Shown here: piece by piece, positions 41,732 to 50,727 of the stretch | Numbering within the stretch: position 1 is the stretch's first letter | Layout of the letters: every line of letters begins with the position of its first letter | Origin: Cronobacter condimenti 1330 | Lineage (GTDB): Bacteria > Pseudomonadota > Gammaproteobacteria > Enterobacterales > Enterobacteriaceae | DNA: 64,000 bases | Reading direction: 5' to 3' | Assembly (NCBI RefSeq): GCF_001277255.1 | Contig: NZ_CP012264.1 | Coordinates: 2,852,001-2,916,000 of the forward strand | Position numbers and translations under genes: made by a program | Notes under the pieces: generated by a model | What the model was told of the DNA's origin: nothing | What the model saw: the letters and a program-made list of their open reading frames with translations, nothing else | Database searches by the model: none

Positions 41732-41742
41732 GTTAATTTGAC
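41732..41742. promoter_or_regulatory. NorR enhancer site 2
   Basis: GTTAATTTGAC, GT-N7-AC form, 25 bp from site 1. Confidence 0.7.
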
Positions 41743-41750
41743 ACTCCATT

Positions 41751-41761
41751 GTGGAATTGAC
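41751..41761. promoter_or_regulatory. NorR enhancer site 3
   Basis: GTGGAATTGAC, GT-N7-AC form, 19 bp from site 2 and ending three bases before the norR start codon. E. coli also uses three NorR sites in this interval. Confidence 0.7.
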
Positions 41762-41764
41762 ACC

Positions 41765-43279
41765 ATGACGCTCTCTGCCCAGTCTCTCGCCGCACTGGCC
41801 ATCGACATGCAAAACGGTCTGCCTGGACGCGACCGTTTTACCCGTATGATTGACAGCATCCACCGCCTGCTGCGCTGCGACGCCACCGCCCTGCTCCGCT
41901 ACGAAAACCGCCAGTTTCGCCCGCTCGCCACGGCCGGTCTCGCGCCAGATGTGATGGGCCGTCGTTTTAGCCTGGCGGCGCATCCGCGTCTGGAGGCTAT
42001 CGCGCGGGCGGGCGACGTCGTGCGCTTTCCCGCCGACAGCGACCTGCCCGATCCGTACGACGGGCTTATCCCGGAGCGTCAGGAGCTGCACGTCCACGCC
42101 TGTGTCGGCATGCCGCTCTTCTCCGGACAGACGCTCATCGGCGCGCTGACGCTTGATGGGATGAACGCGACGCAGTTTGACGCCTACAGCGATGACGAAC
42201 TGCGTGGGGTGGCAAGCCTTGCAGGCAGCGCGCTGCACAACGCTTTGCTGGTAGAACAACTGGAGAAAACCGCCGCGCCCGTGAGCCGCCTGCCGCCTGG
42301 CGTGGAGCCGGACGAGCGTCTGGAAATGATTGGCGACTCCGCGCCGATGCAGCAGCTTAAAAAAGAGATAAGCCTGGTCGCGCCGTCAGATCTTAATGTG
42401 CTGGTACTTGGCGAAACGGGCGTCGGCAAAGAGCTGGTGGCGCGCGAGCTGCATGCGCAATCTGCCCGTGTGGCGAACCCGCTGGTGTACGTTAACTGCG
42501 CCGCGCTGCCGGAAAGCGTGGCGGAAAGCGAACTGTTCGGCCACGTTAAGGGCGCGTTTACCGGCGCCATTCACGACCGGCGCGGTAAATTTGAACTGGC
42601 GGATAACGGCACGCTGTTTCTTGATGAAGTGGGCGAGCTGCCGCTGACGCTCCAGGCAAAACTGCTGCGCGCACTGCAATATGGCGACATCCAGCGCGTC
42701 GGCGAAGATAAACTGCTGCGAGTGGATGTGCGTATTGTCGCCGCCACCAACCGCGATCTGCGCGACGCGGTAGCACAGGGCGACTTTCGCGCCGATCTTT
42801 ACCATCGTCTGAGCGTTTTTCCGCTCCATGTGCCGCCGCTTCGCGAACGCGGTGACGATATCCTGCTGCTGGCGGGATTTTTCTGTGAAAAATGCCGGCT
42901 GAAATTTGGCCTGAACCGCGTCGCACTCAGCCCGCAGGCGAGCGCATGGCTGATGGCGCAGCGCTGGTCGGGCAATATCCGCGAACTGGAACATGCTCTC
43001 TACCGGGCGATTATCGTAGCGCAGGCCGAGAGCCGCGGCCCTGAATTACTGCTGCTGGCGCACCACTTCGCGCCAGGCCGTAGCGCGCCTGCGCCACTTG
43101 AGGTTGCCGCCGCCGCGCCGCCGGTCGAAAATTTGCAGCACGCCACGCGTCAGTTTCAGCGCGACTATATTCAGCGCGCCCTGCAAATTGCCGGCAATAA
43201 CTGGGCGGCATGCGCGCGTCTGCTGGAGATGGACCCTGGCAACCTGCACCGGCTCGCGCGCAAGCTGGGCCTGAAATGA
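41765..43279 (+). CDS. norR: Nitric oxide-responsive transcriptional activator NorR
   Basis: A 504-residue sigma-54 enhancer-binding protein. The N-terminal GAF domain (about 20-170) senses NO through a non-haem iron and includes HPRLEAIARAGDVVRFPADS. The central AAA+ domain has Walker A GETGVGKE, the sigma-54 contact loop GAFTGA, and FLDEVGELPL. A Fis-type C-terminal helix-turn-helix (NWAACARLLEMDPGNLHRLA) binds the GT-N7-AC sites. The ATG at 41765 aligns with E. coli NorR; an in-frame start at 41738 would overlap the operator sites. Divergent from norVW. Confidence 0.97.
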   Translation: MTLSAQSLAALAIDMQNGLPGRDRFTRMIDSIHRLLRCDATALLRYENRQFRPLATAGLAPDVMGRRFSLAAHPRLEAIARAGDVVRFPADSDLPDPYDGLIPERQELHVHACVGMPLFSGQTLIGALTLDGMNATQFDAYSDDELRGVASLAGSALHNALLVEQLEKTAAPVSRLPPGVEPDERLEMIGDSAPMQQLKKEISLVAPSDLNVLVLGETGVGKELVARELHAQSARVANPLVYVNCAALPESVAESELFGHVKGAFTGAIHDRRGKFELADNGTLFLDEVGELPLTLQAKLLRALQYGDIQRVGEDKLLRVDVRIVAATNRDLRDAVAQGDFRADLYHRLSVFPLHVPPLRERGDDILLLAGFFCEKCRLKFGLNRVALSPQASAWLMAQRWSGNIRELEHALYRAIIVAQAESRGPELLLLAHHFAPGRSAPAPLEVAAAAPPVENLQHATRQFQRDYIQRALQIAGNNWAACARLLEMDPGNLHRLARKLGLK

Positions 43280-43376
43280 CCCGCAAGGCTGGCGTTTTGC
43301 GGCCTTGCTCTGTACCATCGCCCGTCCCTGCCGCCCAAAAAGGCGGCGTCTGATAATAAAACACCTGCAAATACTC

Positions 43377-44870
43377 ATGTCTGATACTCAAAATGCGGCT
43401 CGGGCTATCCCTGAGCTTTCTGTAACGCATGTGCTGCGCACACCGCGGCTGTTAATGCGTGAAACGCTGGCGGGCATCCTGACGGCGCTTGCGCTGATCC
43501 CGGAAGTTATCTCGTTTTCCGTGATAGCGGGCGTCGACCCGAAAGTGAGCCTGGTGGCGTCTATCGTGCTGTGTTTCAGTATGTCGATTCTGGGCGGTCG
43601 CCCGGCGATGGTTACGGCGGCGGCAGGTTCGGTGGCGCTGGTCATCGGCCCAATGGTGCATCAGCACGGCGTCGGCTACATTCTGCCGGCGCTCATCCTC
43701 GGCGGGATAATTCAGATCCTGTTCGGGCTGTTCGGTCTCGCACGCATGATGCGCTACATCCCCCGCTCAGTAATGACCGGTTTTGTAAACGCGCTCGGCA
43801 TCCTGATATTTATGGCGCAGGTGCCGCATGTGTGGGGACAAAGCCAGATGGTCTGGCTGCTCTTCGCCGCCACGCTCGCCATTGTGCTGCTGCTGCCGCG
43901 CGTGACCAAAAGCGTGCCGTCGCCGCTGGTGGCGATTGTCGCGGTCACCGTCATCGTCTGGGCGTGTGAGCTGATGCCGCCGACCGTCGGCGATGAAGGC
44001 CCCATGGCGCCAGGCCTGCCGGGCTTTAACTCGCTGCTGGTGCCGCTCAACCTGGAGACGCTGCACATCGTCTGGCCATGCGCGCTGAGCATTGCGTTTG
44101 TGGGGCTGATGGAGTCGCTGCTGACCGCGCGTCTGGTCGATGACATCACGGATACTCCGTCGAGCAAGCGCCGCGAATGCTGGGCTCTCGGCGTTGCCAA
44201 TATCCTGAGCGGATTTTATGGCGGCATTGGCGGCTGCGCGATGATAGGCCAGACGGTCGTGAACGTGGAGCTGGGCCGCGCCCGTTCGCGTTTCTCGACC
44301 ATCGCCGCCGCGCTGGTGCTGCTGCTGATGGTCACCGGCCTCAGCGCCGTGATGGCGCAGATCCCGATGGTGGTACTGGCGGGCATCATGATGGTGGTGG
44401 CGGCGAAAACCCTGAACTGGCATAGCATCGCGCCGGCAACGCTCAAGCGGATGCCGCTTTCCGAGACGCTGGTAATGGTCGTGACGGTCATCGCCACCGT
44501 GTGGACCGGCAACCTCGCCATTGGCGTTGCGGGCGGCGTACTGTTCGCAATGATGCTGTTCGCCCGCCGCGTTGCCCACGTGGTGCGCGCCGAGCGCGAG
44601 GTTATCGATAACGGTGCGGCAGTACGCTACCACGTGCGCGGCCCGCTGTTTTTCGCAAGCAGCAACGATCTCTACGAGCATTTTCACTATGCCGACGATC
44701 CGGCGCGCGTCATTATTGATTTAACCCACGCGCAGATCTGGGACGCTTCAACCGTCGCGGCGCTGGATGCCATCGAAACGCATTACCAGCGCTACAACGC
44801 GAAGGTGGAAATCGAAGGGCTGGATATGCGCAGCCACGACTTCCATCAGCGCCTGAGCGGCAAGCTTTGA
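43377..44870 (+). CDS. SulP family inorganic anion transporter with STAS domain
   Basis: A 497-residue inner-membrane transporter. A 10-14 helix SulP core (ETLAGILTALALIPEVISFS, GRPAMVTAAAGSVALVIGP, SVMTGFVNALGILIFMAQVP) is followed by a cytoplasmic STAS domain from about residue 410 (RYHVRGPLFFASSNDLYEHF, VIIDLTHAQIWDASTVAALD). Related proteins carry sulfate, bicarbonate or other anions; the substrate here is not determined. The ATG at 43377 is preferred to a longer in-frame start reaching into the norR trailer. It follows norR by about 100 bases on the same strand; a functional link to NO metabolism is not evident. Confidence 0.88.
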   Translation: MSDTQNAARAIPELSVTHVLRTPRLLMRETLAGILTALALIPEVISFSVIAGVDPKVSLVASIVLCFSMSILGGRPAMVTAAAGSVALVIGPMVHQHGVGYILPALILGGIIQILFGLFGLARMMRYIPRSVMTGFVNALGILIFMAQVPHVWGQSQMVWLLFAATLAIVLLLPRVTKSVPSPLVAIVAVTVIVWACELMPPTVGDEGPMAPGLPGFNSLLVPLNLETLHIVWPCALSIAFVGLMESLLTARLVDDITDTPSSKRRECWALGVANILSGFYGGIGGCAMIGQTVVNVELGRARSRFSTIAAALVLLLMVTGLSAVMAQIPMVVLAGIMMVVAAKTLNWHSIAPATLKRMPLSETLVMVVTVIATVWTGNLAIGVAGGVLFAMMLFARRVAHVVRAEREVIDNGAAVRYHVRGPLFFASSNDLYEHFHYADDPARVIIDLTHAQIWDASTVAALDAIETHYQRYNAKVEIEGLDMRSHDFHQRLSGKL

Positions 44871-44878
44871 CATAAAAA

Positions 44879-44901
44879 AACCACCGCCGGTGCGGTGGTT
44901 T
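44879..44901 (+). terminator. Terminator after the SulP gene (first stem)
   Basis: AACCACCGC-CGGT-GCGGTGGTT, flanked by A-rich and T-containing sequence. On the minus strand it is followed by TTTTTTT, so it may also back up yojI termination. Confidence 0.65.
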
Positions 44902-44906
44902 GAATC

Positions 44907-44941
44907 AGAAAAAAGCGCAAGCCAGCTTGCGCTTTTTTTAT
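44907..44941. terminator. Bidirectional terminator between SulP gene and yojI
   Basis: AAAAAAGCGCAAG-CCAG-CTTGCGCTTTTTTTA: a symmetrical stem with A-run and T-run, ten bases before the yojI stop on the opposite strand. Confidence 0.9.
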
Positions 44942-44950
44942 GCGTGCCGG

Positions 44951-46597
44951 TTAGCTGGCGGTGCGCGCCAGCACGTCACGGCTTGCAAGCTTGCGCTCTT
45001 CACCGGTGAGTTCCAGAAGCACGCCCTGGCGCATTTCCAGCAGACGATCGGCATGGATAAAGTAGTGATCGTCATGACTGATGGCGAACACGGTTTTGCC
45101 CATTTCTTTCATCAACGGTAACAGCACCTGGTAAAACTCGCGGCGGAAATGTGGATCCTGGTCGGCGGCCCATTCATCAAGCAGGATGATGTCTCGTCCT
45201 TCTGCCAGCGCCAGCAGCAGCGCCACGCGCTTTTTCTGCCCTTTCGAGAGTTTGAGATTAAGGATTTTGCCGTTCTCAAGCGTCAGCTTGTGGCCCATCT
45301 TCAGGCGCTCAAGCCAGGCGTCCACCAGTTGCGGGTCGGCCTCTTCGCCGCCAGGCCCGAGCAGTTTGTCGAACAGCCAGACGTCGGTGAACACCGCTGA
45401 GAAGTGCTGGCGGTACGCCTCTTTCCCGGTGGCGTGAATAGGCGTGCCGTCCAGCAGGATCTCGCCGGAAGCCGGCTCATACAGCCCGGTCAACAGCATC
45501 GCCAGCGTCGATTTGCCGCTGCCGTTACCGCCAATCAGGAATATCAGCTCACCGCGGTGAAGCGTGAGGTTGACAGGCCCGACGCTAAAGCTGTCGTCAT
45601 GATAGCGGAACGTGACGTCGCGCAATTCCAGGGTTTGCCACTGGGTGTGGCGTGCAGGGTGTTCAAAGGCAGGCGCATAAGGCGCAAGCTGGAACTGTTT
45701 GAGCTTGTTAAATGCCACCTGAGCGGAGATAAGCGTTGGCAGCGCGCCCATCGCGGAGAGCAGCGGCGTGCGTAAAAACAGCAGCGCCAGCGAATAGGTG
45801 GCGGCAACCGTGGTATCGGCCCAGCCGAGACCGTTCGCCATCCAGAACACCAGACCAATGACGCCAAGCATCATGATATTCGACCAGTTAACGGCGCTCA
45901 GGTGGAAGGTATCGGCTCGGATAATATGCTGGCGGTAGCGCTGCGCGTCCGGCTTGTAGATTTTGTCGAAGATATACGCCGCACGCTCGCGGTTGAGCGA
46001 TAACTCTTTGCGCCCTTCCAGTACCGTCTGGAAATCGTCATACAGGCTGTCTTCAACCTCACGAAGCGTCGCGATATGTTTATAAACGCGTTGTACCAGC
46101 AGGTAGCCTGCCCAGAGCGTCACCGCTATCCACAGCGCAGTCACCAGCAACATTTTCCCTGACAGCCAGCCGAGATAGGCCGCGCTGCCAACGGTTAAAA
46201 TCACGCCCTGCACCAGCTCCGGCAGACGCACAAACGCGACGGTAATATTGCGCACATCGCTCGTCAGTCCCGCAAGCAACGTGGCGCTACCGAGCTTCTC
46301 AATCTGCTCGACCGGCGTATCCATGATGCGTTTGATGAATTCGCTGCGCAGGCGGTAAACGAAGTGGTGGCCGAGCATGGTGAGCGCGAGCTGGGAGCCG
46401 AGCGTTACCACCATCAGAAGCACCAGCAGGCCAAGGAATTCCGGCAATACCGATGCCGTCAAATCCACCGTTTCAATCAGACGTTGATTAATAAACGCGA
46501 TAAGCCCAATGCCCAGCGCGGCGCTGGCAAGACTCAGCAGGAGCACCAGTGAAAACGGCCAGCGATACTGGCGCCAGACGAGGCGCAGAAGTTCCAT
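44951..46597 (-). CDS. yojI: ABC exporter YojI (microcin J25 efflux type)
   Basis: A 548-residue half-transporter with six N-terminal helices and a C-terminal ATPase: Walker A GGNGSGKST, signature LSKGQKKR, Walker B DIILLDEWAADQD. It matches E. coli YojI almost throughout, including the N-terminus MELLRLVWRQYRWPF. In E. coli it exports microcin J25 together with TolC. It probably works as a homodimer. Part of the conserved yojI-alkB-ada-apbE order. Confidence 0.96.
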   Translation of the reverse strand: MELLRLVWRQYRWPFSLVLLLSLASAALGIGLIAFINQRLIETVDLTASVLPEFLGLLVLLMVVTLGSQLALTMLGHHFVYRLRSEFIKRIMDTPVEQIEKLGSATLLAGLTSDVRNITVAFVRLPELVQGVILTVGSAAYLGWLSGKMLLVTALWIAVTLWAGYLLVQRVYKHIATLREVEDSLYDDFQTVLEGRKELSLNRERAAYIFDKIYKPDAQRYRQHIIRADTFHLSAVNWSNIMMLGVIGLVFWMANGLGWADTTVAATYSLALLFLRTPLLSAMGALPTLISAQVAFNKLKQFQLAPYAPAFEHPARHTQWQTLELRDVTFRYHDDSFSVGPVNLTLHRGELIFLIGGNGSGKSTLAMLLTGLYEPASGEILLDGTPIHATGKEAYRQHFSAVFTDVWLFDKLLGPGGEEADPQLVDAWLERLKMGHKLTLENGKILNLKLSKGQKKRVALLLALAEGRDIILLDEWAADQDPHFRREFYQVLLPLMKEMGKTVFAISHDDHYFIHADRLLEMRQGVLLELTGEERKLASRDVLARTAS

Positions 46598-46669
46598 AAA
46601 TAAACATGACTCAGGCAGTGAAAACAGCGAGCAGTTTAAACGGCTCTGCGGTCACGGCAAGAATAATTC

Positions 46670-47314
46670 TTATTTACGTGCCTGACGGAACGTCAGGTTA
46701 AAGCGATATTCGCCCGTAGCCGGGTGCTCGCCGCCTTTAAGCGGTTGTATCCCATGATAAAAAAGCCGCGACGCGCCGCCCCACACCACCACGTCGCCAT
46801 GTTCCAGCAACAGGCGCTTTAGCGGATCGTTGCGTTTGAGGCCGCCGAACTGAAACACGGCGGGCAGGCCGAGAGACACCGACACAATAGGCGCGCGCAG
46901 ATCCGGCTCGTCTTTATCCTGATGTAGGGAGAGTTTCGCGCCGGGCGCGTAGCGGTTGATAAGACAGGCGTCTGGCGTGAAATCAGGGTAGCCTGCCGCC
47001 TGCGCGGCAGCGTCGCAAAGGGCGCGAAAGGCCTCAGGCATTTCAGGCCAGGGGGCACCGGTTTGTGGGTCGACCGACGCGTAGAGATAGCCTTTCTGAT
47101 TCGTGCTCCAGCCCACTTCGCCGCAGTTGGTCATCGCCACCGACATGGTATAGCCGCCGGGCGTCACCATATGGCGAAACGGCGATTGGGCAGCAACCGC
47201 CTCAATGCCGGTCATCAGCGCGGGCGCGCAGGCCAGCGCGAAACGGCGCAGCACCACCGCGCCGTCGGCGAGTGGCTCCTGCCAGGGTTCTGCATCGGCA
47301 AAAAGATCGAGCAT
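46670..47314 (-). CDS. alkB: Alpha-ketoglutarate-dependent DNA repair dioxygenase AlkB
   Basis: A 214-residue Fe(II)/2-oxoglutarate dioxygenase that removes 1-methyladenine and 3-methylcytosine from DNA. Iron ligands are visible in LHQDKDEPD (His, Asp) and YHGIQPL (His), with the 2-oxoglutarate arginines in YRFNLTFRQAR. Its ATG overlaps the ada stop (TGATG), so it is translated from the ada-alkB message and induced with ada after alkylation damage. Confidence 0.96.
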   Translation of the reverse strand: MLDLFADAEPWQEPLADGAVVLRRFALACAPALMTGIEAVAAQSPFRHMVTPGGYTMSVAMTNCGEVGWSTNQKGYLYASVDPQTGAPWPEMPEAFRALCDAAAQAAGYPDFTPDACLINRYAPGAKLSLHQDKDEPDLRAPIVSVSLGLPAVFQFGGLKRNDPLKRLLLEHGDVVVWGGASRLFYHGIQPLKGGEHPATGEYRFNLTFRQARK

Positions 47315-48378
47315 CAGGTCTCCTCTTTACGTTCACGGGAAAGCAGCAGCGCTTTGCGGGCGGCTCCCCAGCGGTATCCGGAAAGCGCGCCGTCGCGGCG
47401 CACTACCCGGTGACACGGCACAATGACGGCCAATTTATTGGCCGCGCAGGCGCAGGCGGCCGCACGTACCGCCTGCGGGTTGCCGGTACGCGCGGCCAGT
47501 TCCTGGTAGCTGATGGTCTGGCCCGGCGGCACCGTTTGCAGCGCCTGCCAGACGCGCAACTGGAACGCCGTGCCGCGTAAATCGAGCGGCAGCGCCAGCT
47601 CGCCCTGCGGCGCGTCAAGCCAGGCGATCACCTGTGCCACCCGGGCGGTGAACCCGTCATCCGCCTTAAGATACTGTGCACGCGGGAAAATCGCGGTGAG
47701 TTCAGCGTCGAGCGCGGCAGCGTCATCCCCCAGCAGCACGGCGCACAATCCGCGCTCGCTTGCTGCCACCAGACACAGCCCTGCCGCGCAGGGCGCGATG
47801 GCGTAGCGAATAGCCACTTGCTCCCCGCCGCGCCGATACTGCCGGGGGCGCATTCCAAGCGCGCCGTGCGCCTCGCGGTAGAGCGCGCTGCCGGAAGAAA
47901 ACCCGGCCTCCCAGAGCGAATCCGTCACTGACATGCCGTCGCGCAGCGCCGCCTGAAGTTTTTGCGCGCGCAGTGCTTTTTGCCATGCCTTCGGCGTCAT
48001 GCCGGTCAGCGCTTTAAACTCGCGGTGAAAATGAAACGGGCTCATCGCTGCATTGTCGGCAAGCGCGGCCAGCGTCAGCGGCGTCTCGCTTTGCGCCATC
48101 AGCCGACATGCGTCAGCAATGCGCTGCGCTTTTTGCTGTTGCGGCGTGAGACCCGCAGGCTGGCAGCGTTTACAGGGCCGGAACCCGGCCTCGCAGGCCG
48201 CTGCCGCATCCGGGTAGAAACGAACATTTTCCCGACGCGGACGCCTGGCGCGGCACGACGGGCGGCAGAAAATCCCCGTCGTTACCACGGCGAAAACAAA
48301 CGCGTGATCGGCACGCACGTCGCGGTTTTCCACCGCCTGCCAGCGGGCGTGTTCGCTGGTAAATTCTGCTACGTTCAT
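47314..48378 (-). CDS. ada: Ada methyltransferase/transcriptional activator
   Basis: A 354-residue adaptive response regulator, the same length as E. coli Ada. N-terminal zinc domain with the methylphosphotriester acceptor C38 and ligands in TTGIFCRPSC (C38, C42) and RPCKRC. The AraC-type helix-turn-helix includes LAALADNAAMSPFHFHREFK. The C-terminal O6-methylguanine methyltransferase has the acceptor cysteine in VIVPCHRVV. The ATG at 48378 aligns with the E. coli start; the frame continues upstream without similarity. Confidence 0.96.
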   Translation of the reverse strand: MNVAEFTSEHARWQAVENRDVRADHAFVFAVVTTGIFCRPSCRARRPRRENVRFYPDAAAACEAGFRPCKRCQPAGLTPQQQKAQRIADACRLMAQSETPLTLAALADNAAMSPFHFHREFKALTGMTPKAWQKALRAQKLQAALRDGMSVTDSLWEAGFSSGSALYREAHGALGMRPRQYRRGGEQVAIRYAIAPCAAGLCLVAASERGLCAVLLGDDAAALDAELTAIFPRAQYLKADDGFTARVAQVIAWLDAPQGELALPLDLRGTAFQLRVWQALQTVPPGQTISYQELAARTGNPQAVRAAACACAANKLAVIVPCHRVVRRDGALSGYRWGAARKALLLSRERKEET

Positions 48379-48450
48379 GGCGCTCTCCTTCTTACAGGTT
48401 AGCGTGACTTTGCCCGACTCACCGCCTGCGAACACTCACGTTCTTGCTTT

Positions 48451-49494
48451 TTAATTTTTCGCCTGGTCGATAAAGGTTTTGAACTGCGGGGACATCCATG
48501 TCGTGAAGCCGTCGCCATCACGAATAATGAAGTAGACCGCGAGTTTCTCGCGCAGCGCCACGGCTTTCGCGCGCTCGGTGCCAAGCACCATCAGACCGGT
48601 ATCCCAGGCATCGGCCTCAAGCGCTGTCGGGGAGATAACCGTTACCGAGACCAGTTTATGGGTGATGGGACGCCCGGTCGCCGGATCGATGACGTGCGAA
48701 AGGCGCTTGCCGTCGAGCTCGTAATAGTTGCGGTAGCTGCCGGAGGTGCTGATACCGTGACCGTTGATATCCACTACCGCCTGAACGGCGTTTTCCTGAT
48801 CGGTCGGCTTCTGGATCGCCACGCGCCACGGGTGCCCGCCCGGGTTCATACCCCGGCTTGCCAGCGCGCCGCCCACGGAAACCAGATAGCGGCTAATGCC
48901 CTCTTCTTCCATAAGGCGCGCCAGATGATCTGCCGCATAACCTTCGCCAACCGTGGAGAGATCGACATAGAGATCCGGCATATCTTTTTGCAGCCACTGC
49001 TGTCCCGCGCCGTTGATCACCTTGAGGTGCGACAGCCCGGTTCGCGCGCGCGCCGCGTCGATCTGCGCCTGGTCTGGCGTTTTCACCGGTTGTTTATCGG
49101 GCCCGAAGCCCCAGAGATTAACCAGTGGCCCGATGGTGATATCCATTGCGTTATCGGTTTTCGCACCCACGCGCAGCGATTCGGTCACAATATCAGCCAT
49201 CGCCTCATCCACCGGCCACGGCGCCGTCGTGCGGGCGTGGTTAAAGCGCATCAGCGCGGAATCGTCTTTCCAGGTGGAAAGGGATTGGTCGTCGGCGTCA
49301 AGGCGAGCCTGGATTTTTTGACGCAGCGCAGGCGCGCGGGCGGCATCAACCTCCGCCAGGCTGACGCGCCATGACGTTCCCATCGTTTTACCTTCCAGCA
49401 CCAGCGCCTGCGAGGCGGTGGTCTGTGCATTATCGCATCCGGCGAGAGTCAAAATAACGGCCAGCAGCCCGGCCCATAATCCCAGTAATTTCAC
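48451..49494 (-). CDS. apbE: FAD:protein FMN transferase ApbE (lipoprotein)
   Basis: A 347-residue periplasmic enzyme that attaches FMN to threonines of Na+-NQR, Rnf and related flavoproteins. A lipoprotein signal ends in LTLAGC (C20). Family segments are MGTSWRVSL, SLSTWKDDSALMRFNHAR, NLWGFGPDKQP, DLSTVGEGYAADHLA, GHGISTSGSYRNYYE and HVIDPATGRPI. It follows ompC on the same strand but is separated by a terminator, as in E. coli. Confidence 0.95.
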   Translation of the reverse strand: MKLLGLWAGLLAVILTLAGCDNAQTTASQALVLEGKTMGTSWRVSLAEVDAARAPALRQKIQARLDADDQSLSTWKDDSALMRFNHARTTAPWPVDEAMADIVTESLRVGAKTDNAMDITIGPLVNLWGFGPDKQPVKTPDQAQIDAARARTGLSHLKVINGAGQQWLQKDMPDLYVDLSTVGEGYAADHLARLMEEEGISRYLVSVGGALASRGMNPGGHPWRVAIQKPTDQENAVQAVVDINGHGISTSGSYRNYYELDGKRLSHVIDPATGRPITHKLVSVTVISPTALEADAWDTGLMVLGTERAKAVALREKLAVYFIIRDGDGFTTWMSPQFKTFIDQAKN

Positions 49495-49547
49495 GCATCT
49501 CTCCTCTGTGGCGGCGGCCCAAGGTTACCTTATTTTCGTAAGACATA

Positions 49548-49575
49548 AAAAAAGGAGCCCGCAGGCTCCTTTTGC
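49548..49575 (-). terminator. Terminator after ompC
   Basis: On the minus strand AAAAGGAGCC-TGC-GGGCTCCTTTTTTT, sixteen bases past the ompC stop. Confidence 0.9.
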
Positions 49576-49590
49576 ACATCAGGGTCAAAC

Positions 49591-50727
49591 TTAGAACTGG
49601 TAAACCAGGCCTACCGCTACGACGTCATCGGTCGCGATGCCGGCGTTGCGGGTGAAGTTGTTGTCATCCAGCAGGTTGATTTTGTAATCAACGAAGGTGG
49701 ACATGTTTTTGTTGAAGTAGTAAGTCGCACCAACATCAACATATTTCAGGAGATCCTGGTCGCCGTAAGACGCGCCAGTGGTTTTGTTGGCGATGTCTTT
49801 ACCGCGGGACTGCAGGTAAGCCACAGACGGACGCAGGCCGAAGTCGAACTGGTACTGTGCAACCACTTCGAAGTTTTGCGCTTTGTCAGCGAAGCCGTAG
49901 ATGTCGCTCGGGTTGCTGCCGTTAGAGGTACCGAAACGGGTCGCGTTGTAAGTCTGGGAGTACTGCGCCGCCAGATAGATGTTGTTCGCGTCGTATTTCA
50001 GGCCGCCGGAGTAAACTTCTGCGTGGTCGCCTTCGCCATAAACGCCTGCGCTGTTCTGGTCAGCGGTACGTTTGGAGGTCGCCATTGCGCCACCGACGCT
50101 GAAGCCTTCGCCCAGATCATAGGTCAGGGACATGCCGTAGCCGTCGCCATTCTGTTTCAGCAGGCTGCGACCGCCAGCGGCGTCGTTTTCACCAGACACG
50201 CTGCCGTTTTTACCCTGGTACTGCAGAGCGAAGTTCAGACCATCAACCAGACCGAAGAAATCGGTGTTGCGGTAGGTTGCGATGCCGTTACCACGAGACT
50301 GCAGGAAGTTGTCTGCGCCGTAGGTGTCGCCGCCGAATTCCGGCAGAACGTCGGTCCAGGAAGTCACGTCATAGATAACGCCGTAGTTACGACCGTAGTC
50401 GAAAGAACCGGCATCACCGAATTTCAGACCTGCGAACGCCACACGGGTCCAGGACTGGTTGTCGCTTTCAGAGGTGTTGCCCTGAATCTGATATTCCCAC
50501 TGGCCGTAACCGGTGATTTGATCGTTGACCTGGGTTTCGCCTTTAAAGCCGATACGCATGTAGGTCTGGTCGCCGTCTGCGCTGTTGTCGTCAGAGAAGT
50601 AGTGCTCAGCGTCCACTTTACCGAACAGATCTAATTTATTGCCGTCTTTATTATAGATTTCTGCCGCGTTTACGCTGCCTGCAACCAGCAGAGCCGGGAC
50701 CAGCAGGGAGAGAACTTTAACTTTCAT
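49591..50727 (-). CDS. ompC: Outer membrane porin OmpC
   Basis: A 378-residue general porin. Signal peptide MKVKVLSLLVPALLVAGSVN ends at ...NA-AE; the mature protein starts AEIYNKDGNKLDLFGKVD. The constriction-loop L3 motif PEFGGDTYG is present, and the terminal beta-strand ends in VGLVYQF with the C-terminal Phe required for assembly. Trimeric 16-strand barrel in the outer membrane. The upstream OmpR-type boxes and the divergent micF identify it as ompC rather than another porin. Loops differ from E. coli, as usual for this surface protein. Confidence 0.95.
   Translation of the reverse strand: MKVKVLSLLVPALLVAGSVNAAEIYNKDGNKLDLFGKVDAEHYFSDDNSADGDQTYMRIGFKGETQVNDQITGYGQWEYQIQGNTSESDNQSWTRVAFAGLKFGDAGSFDYGRNYGVIYDVTSWTDVLPEFGGDTYGADNFLQSRGNGIATYRNTDFFGLVDGLNFALQYQGKNGSVSGENDAAGGRSLLKQNGDGYGMSLTYDLGEGFSVGGAMATSKRTADQNSAGVYGEGDHAEVYSGGLKYDANNIYLAAQYSQTYNATRFGTSNGSNPSDIYGFADKAQNFEVVAQYQFDFGLRPSVAYLQSRGKDIANKTTGASYGDQDLLKYVDVGATYYFNKNMSTFVDYKINLLDDNNFTRNAGIATDDVVAVGLVYQF

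Noticed and set aside
43767..44687. 306-codon ORF opposite the SulP gene
   Set aside because: His/Arg/Gln-rich translation typical of antisense frames of membrane proteins; the sense strand has clear SulP and STAS motifs.
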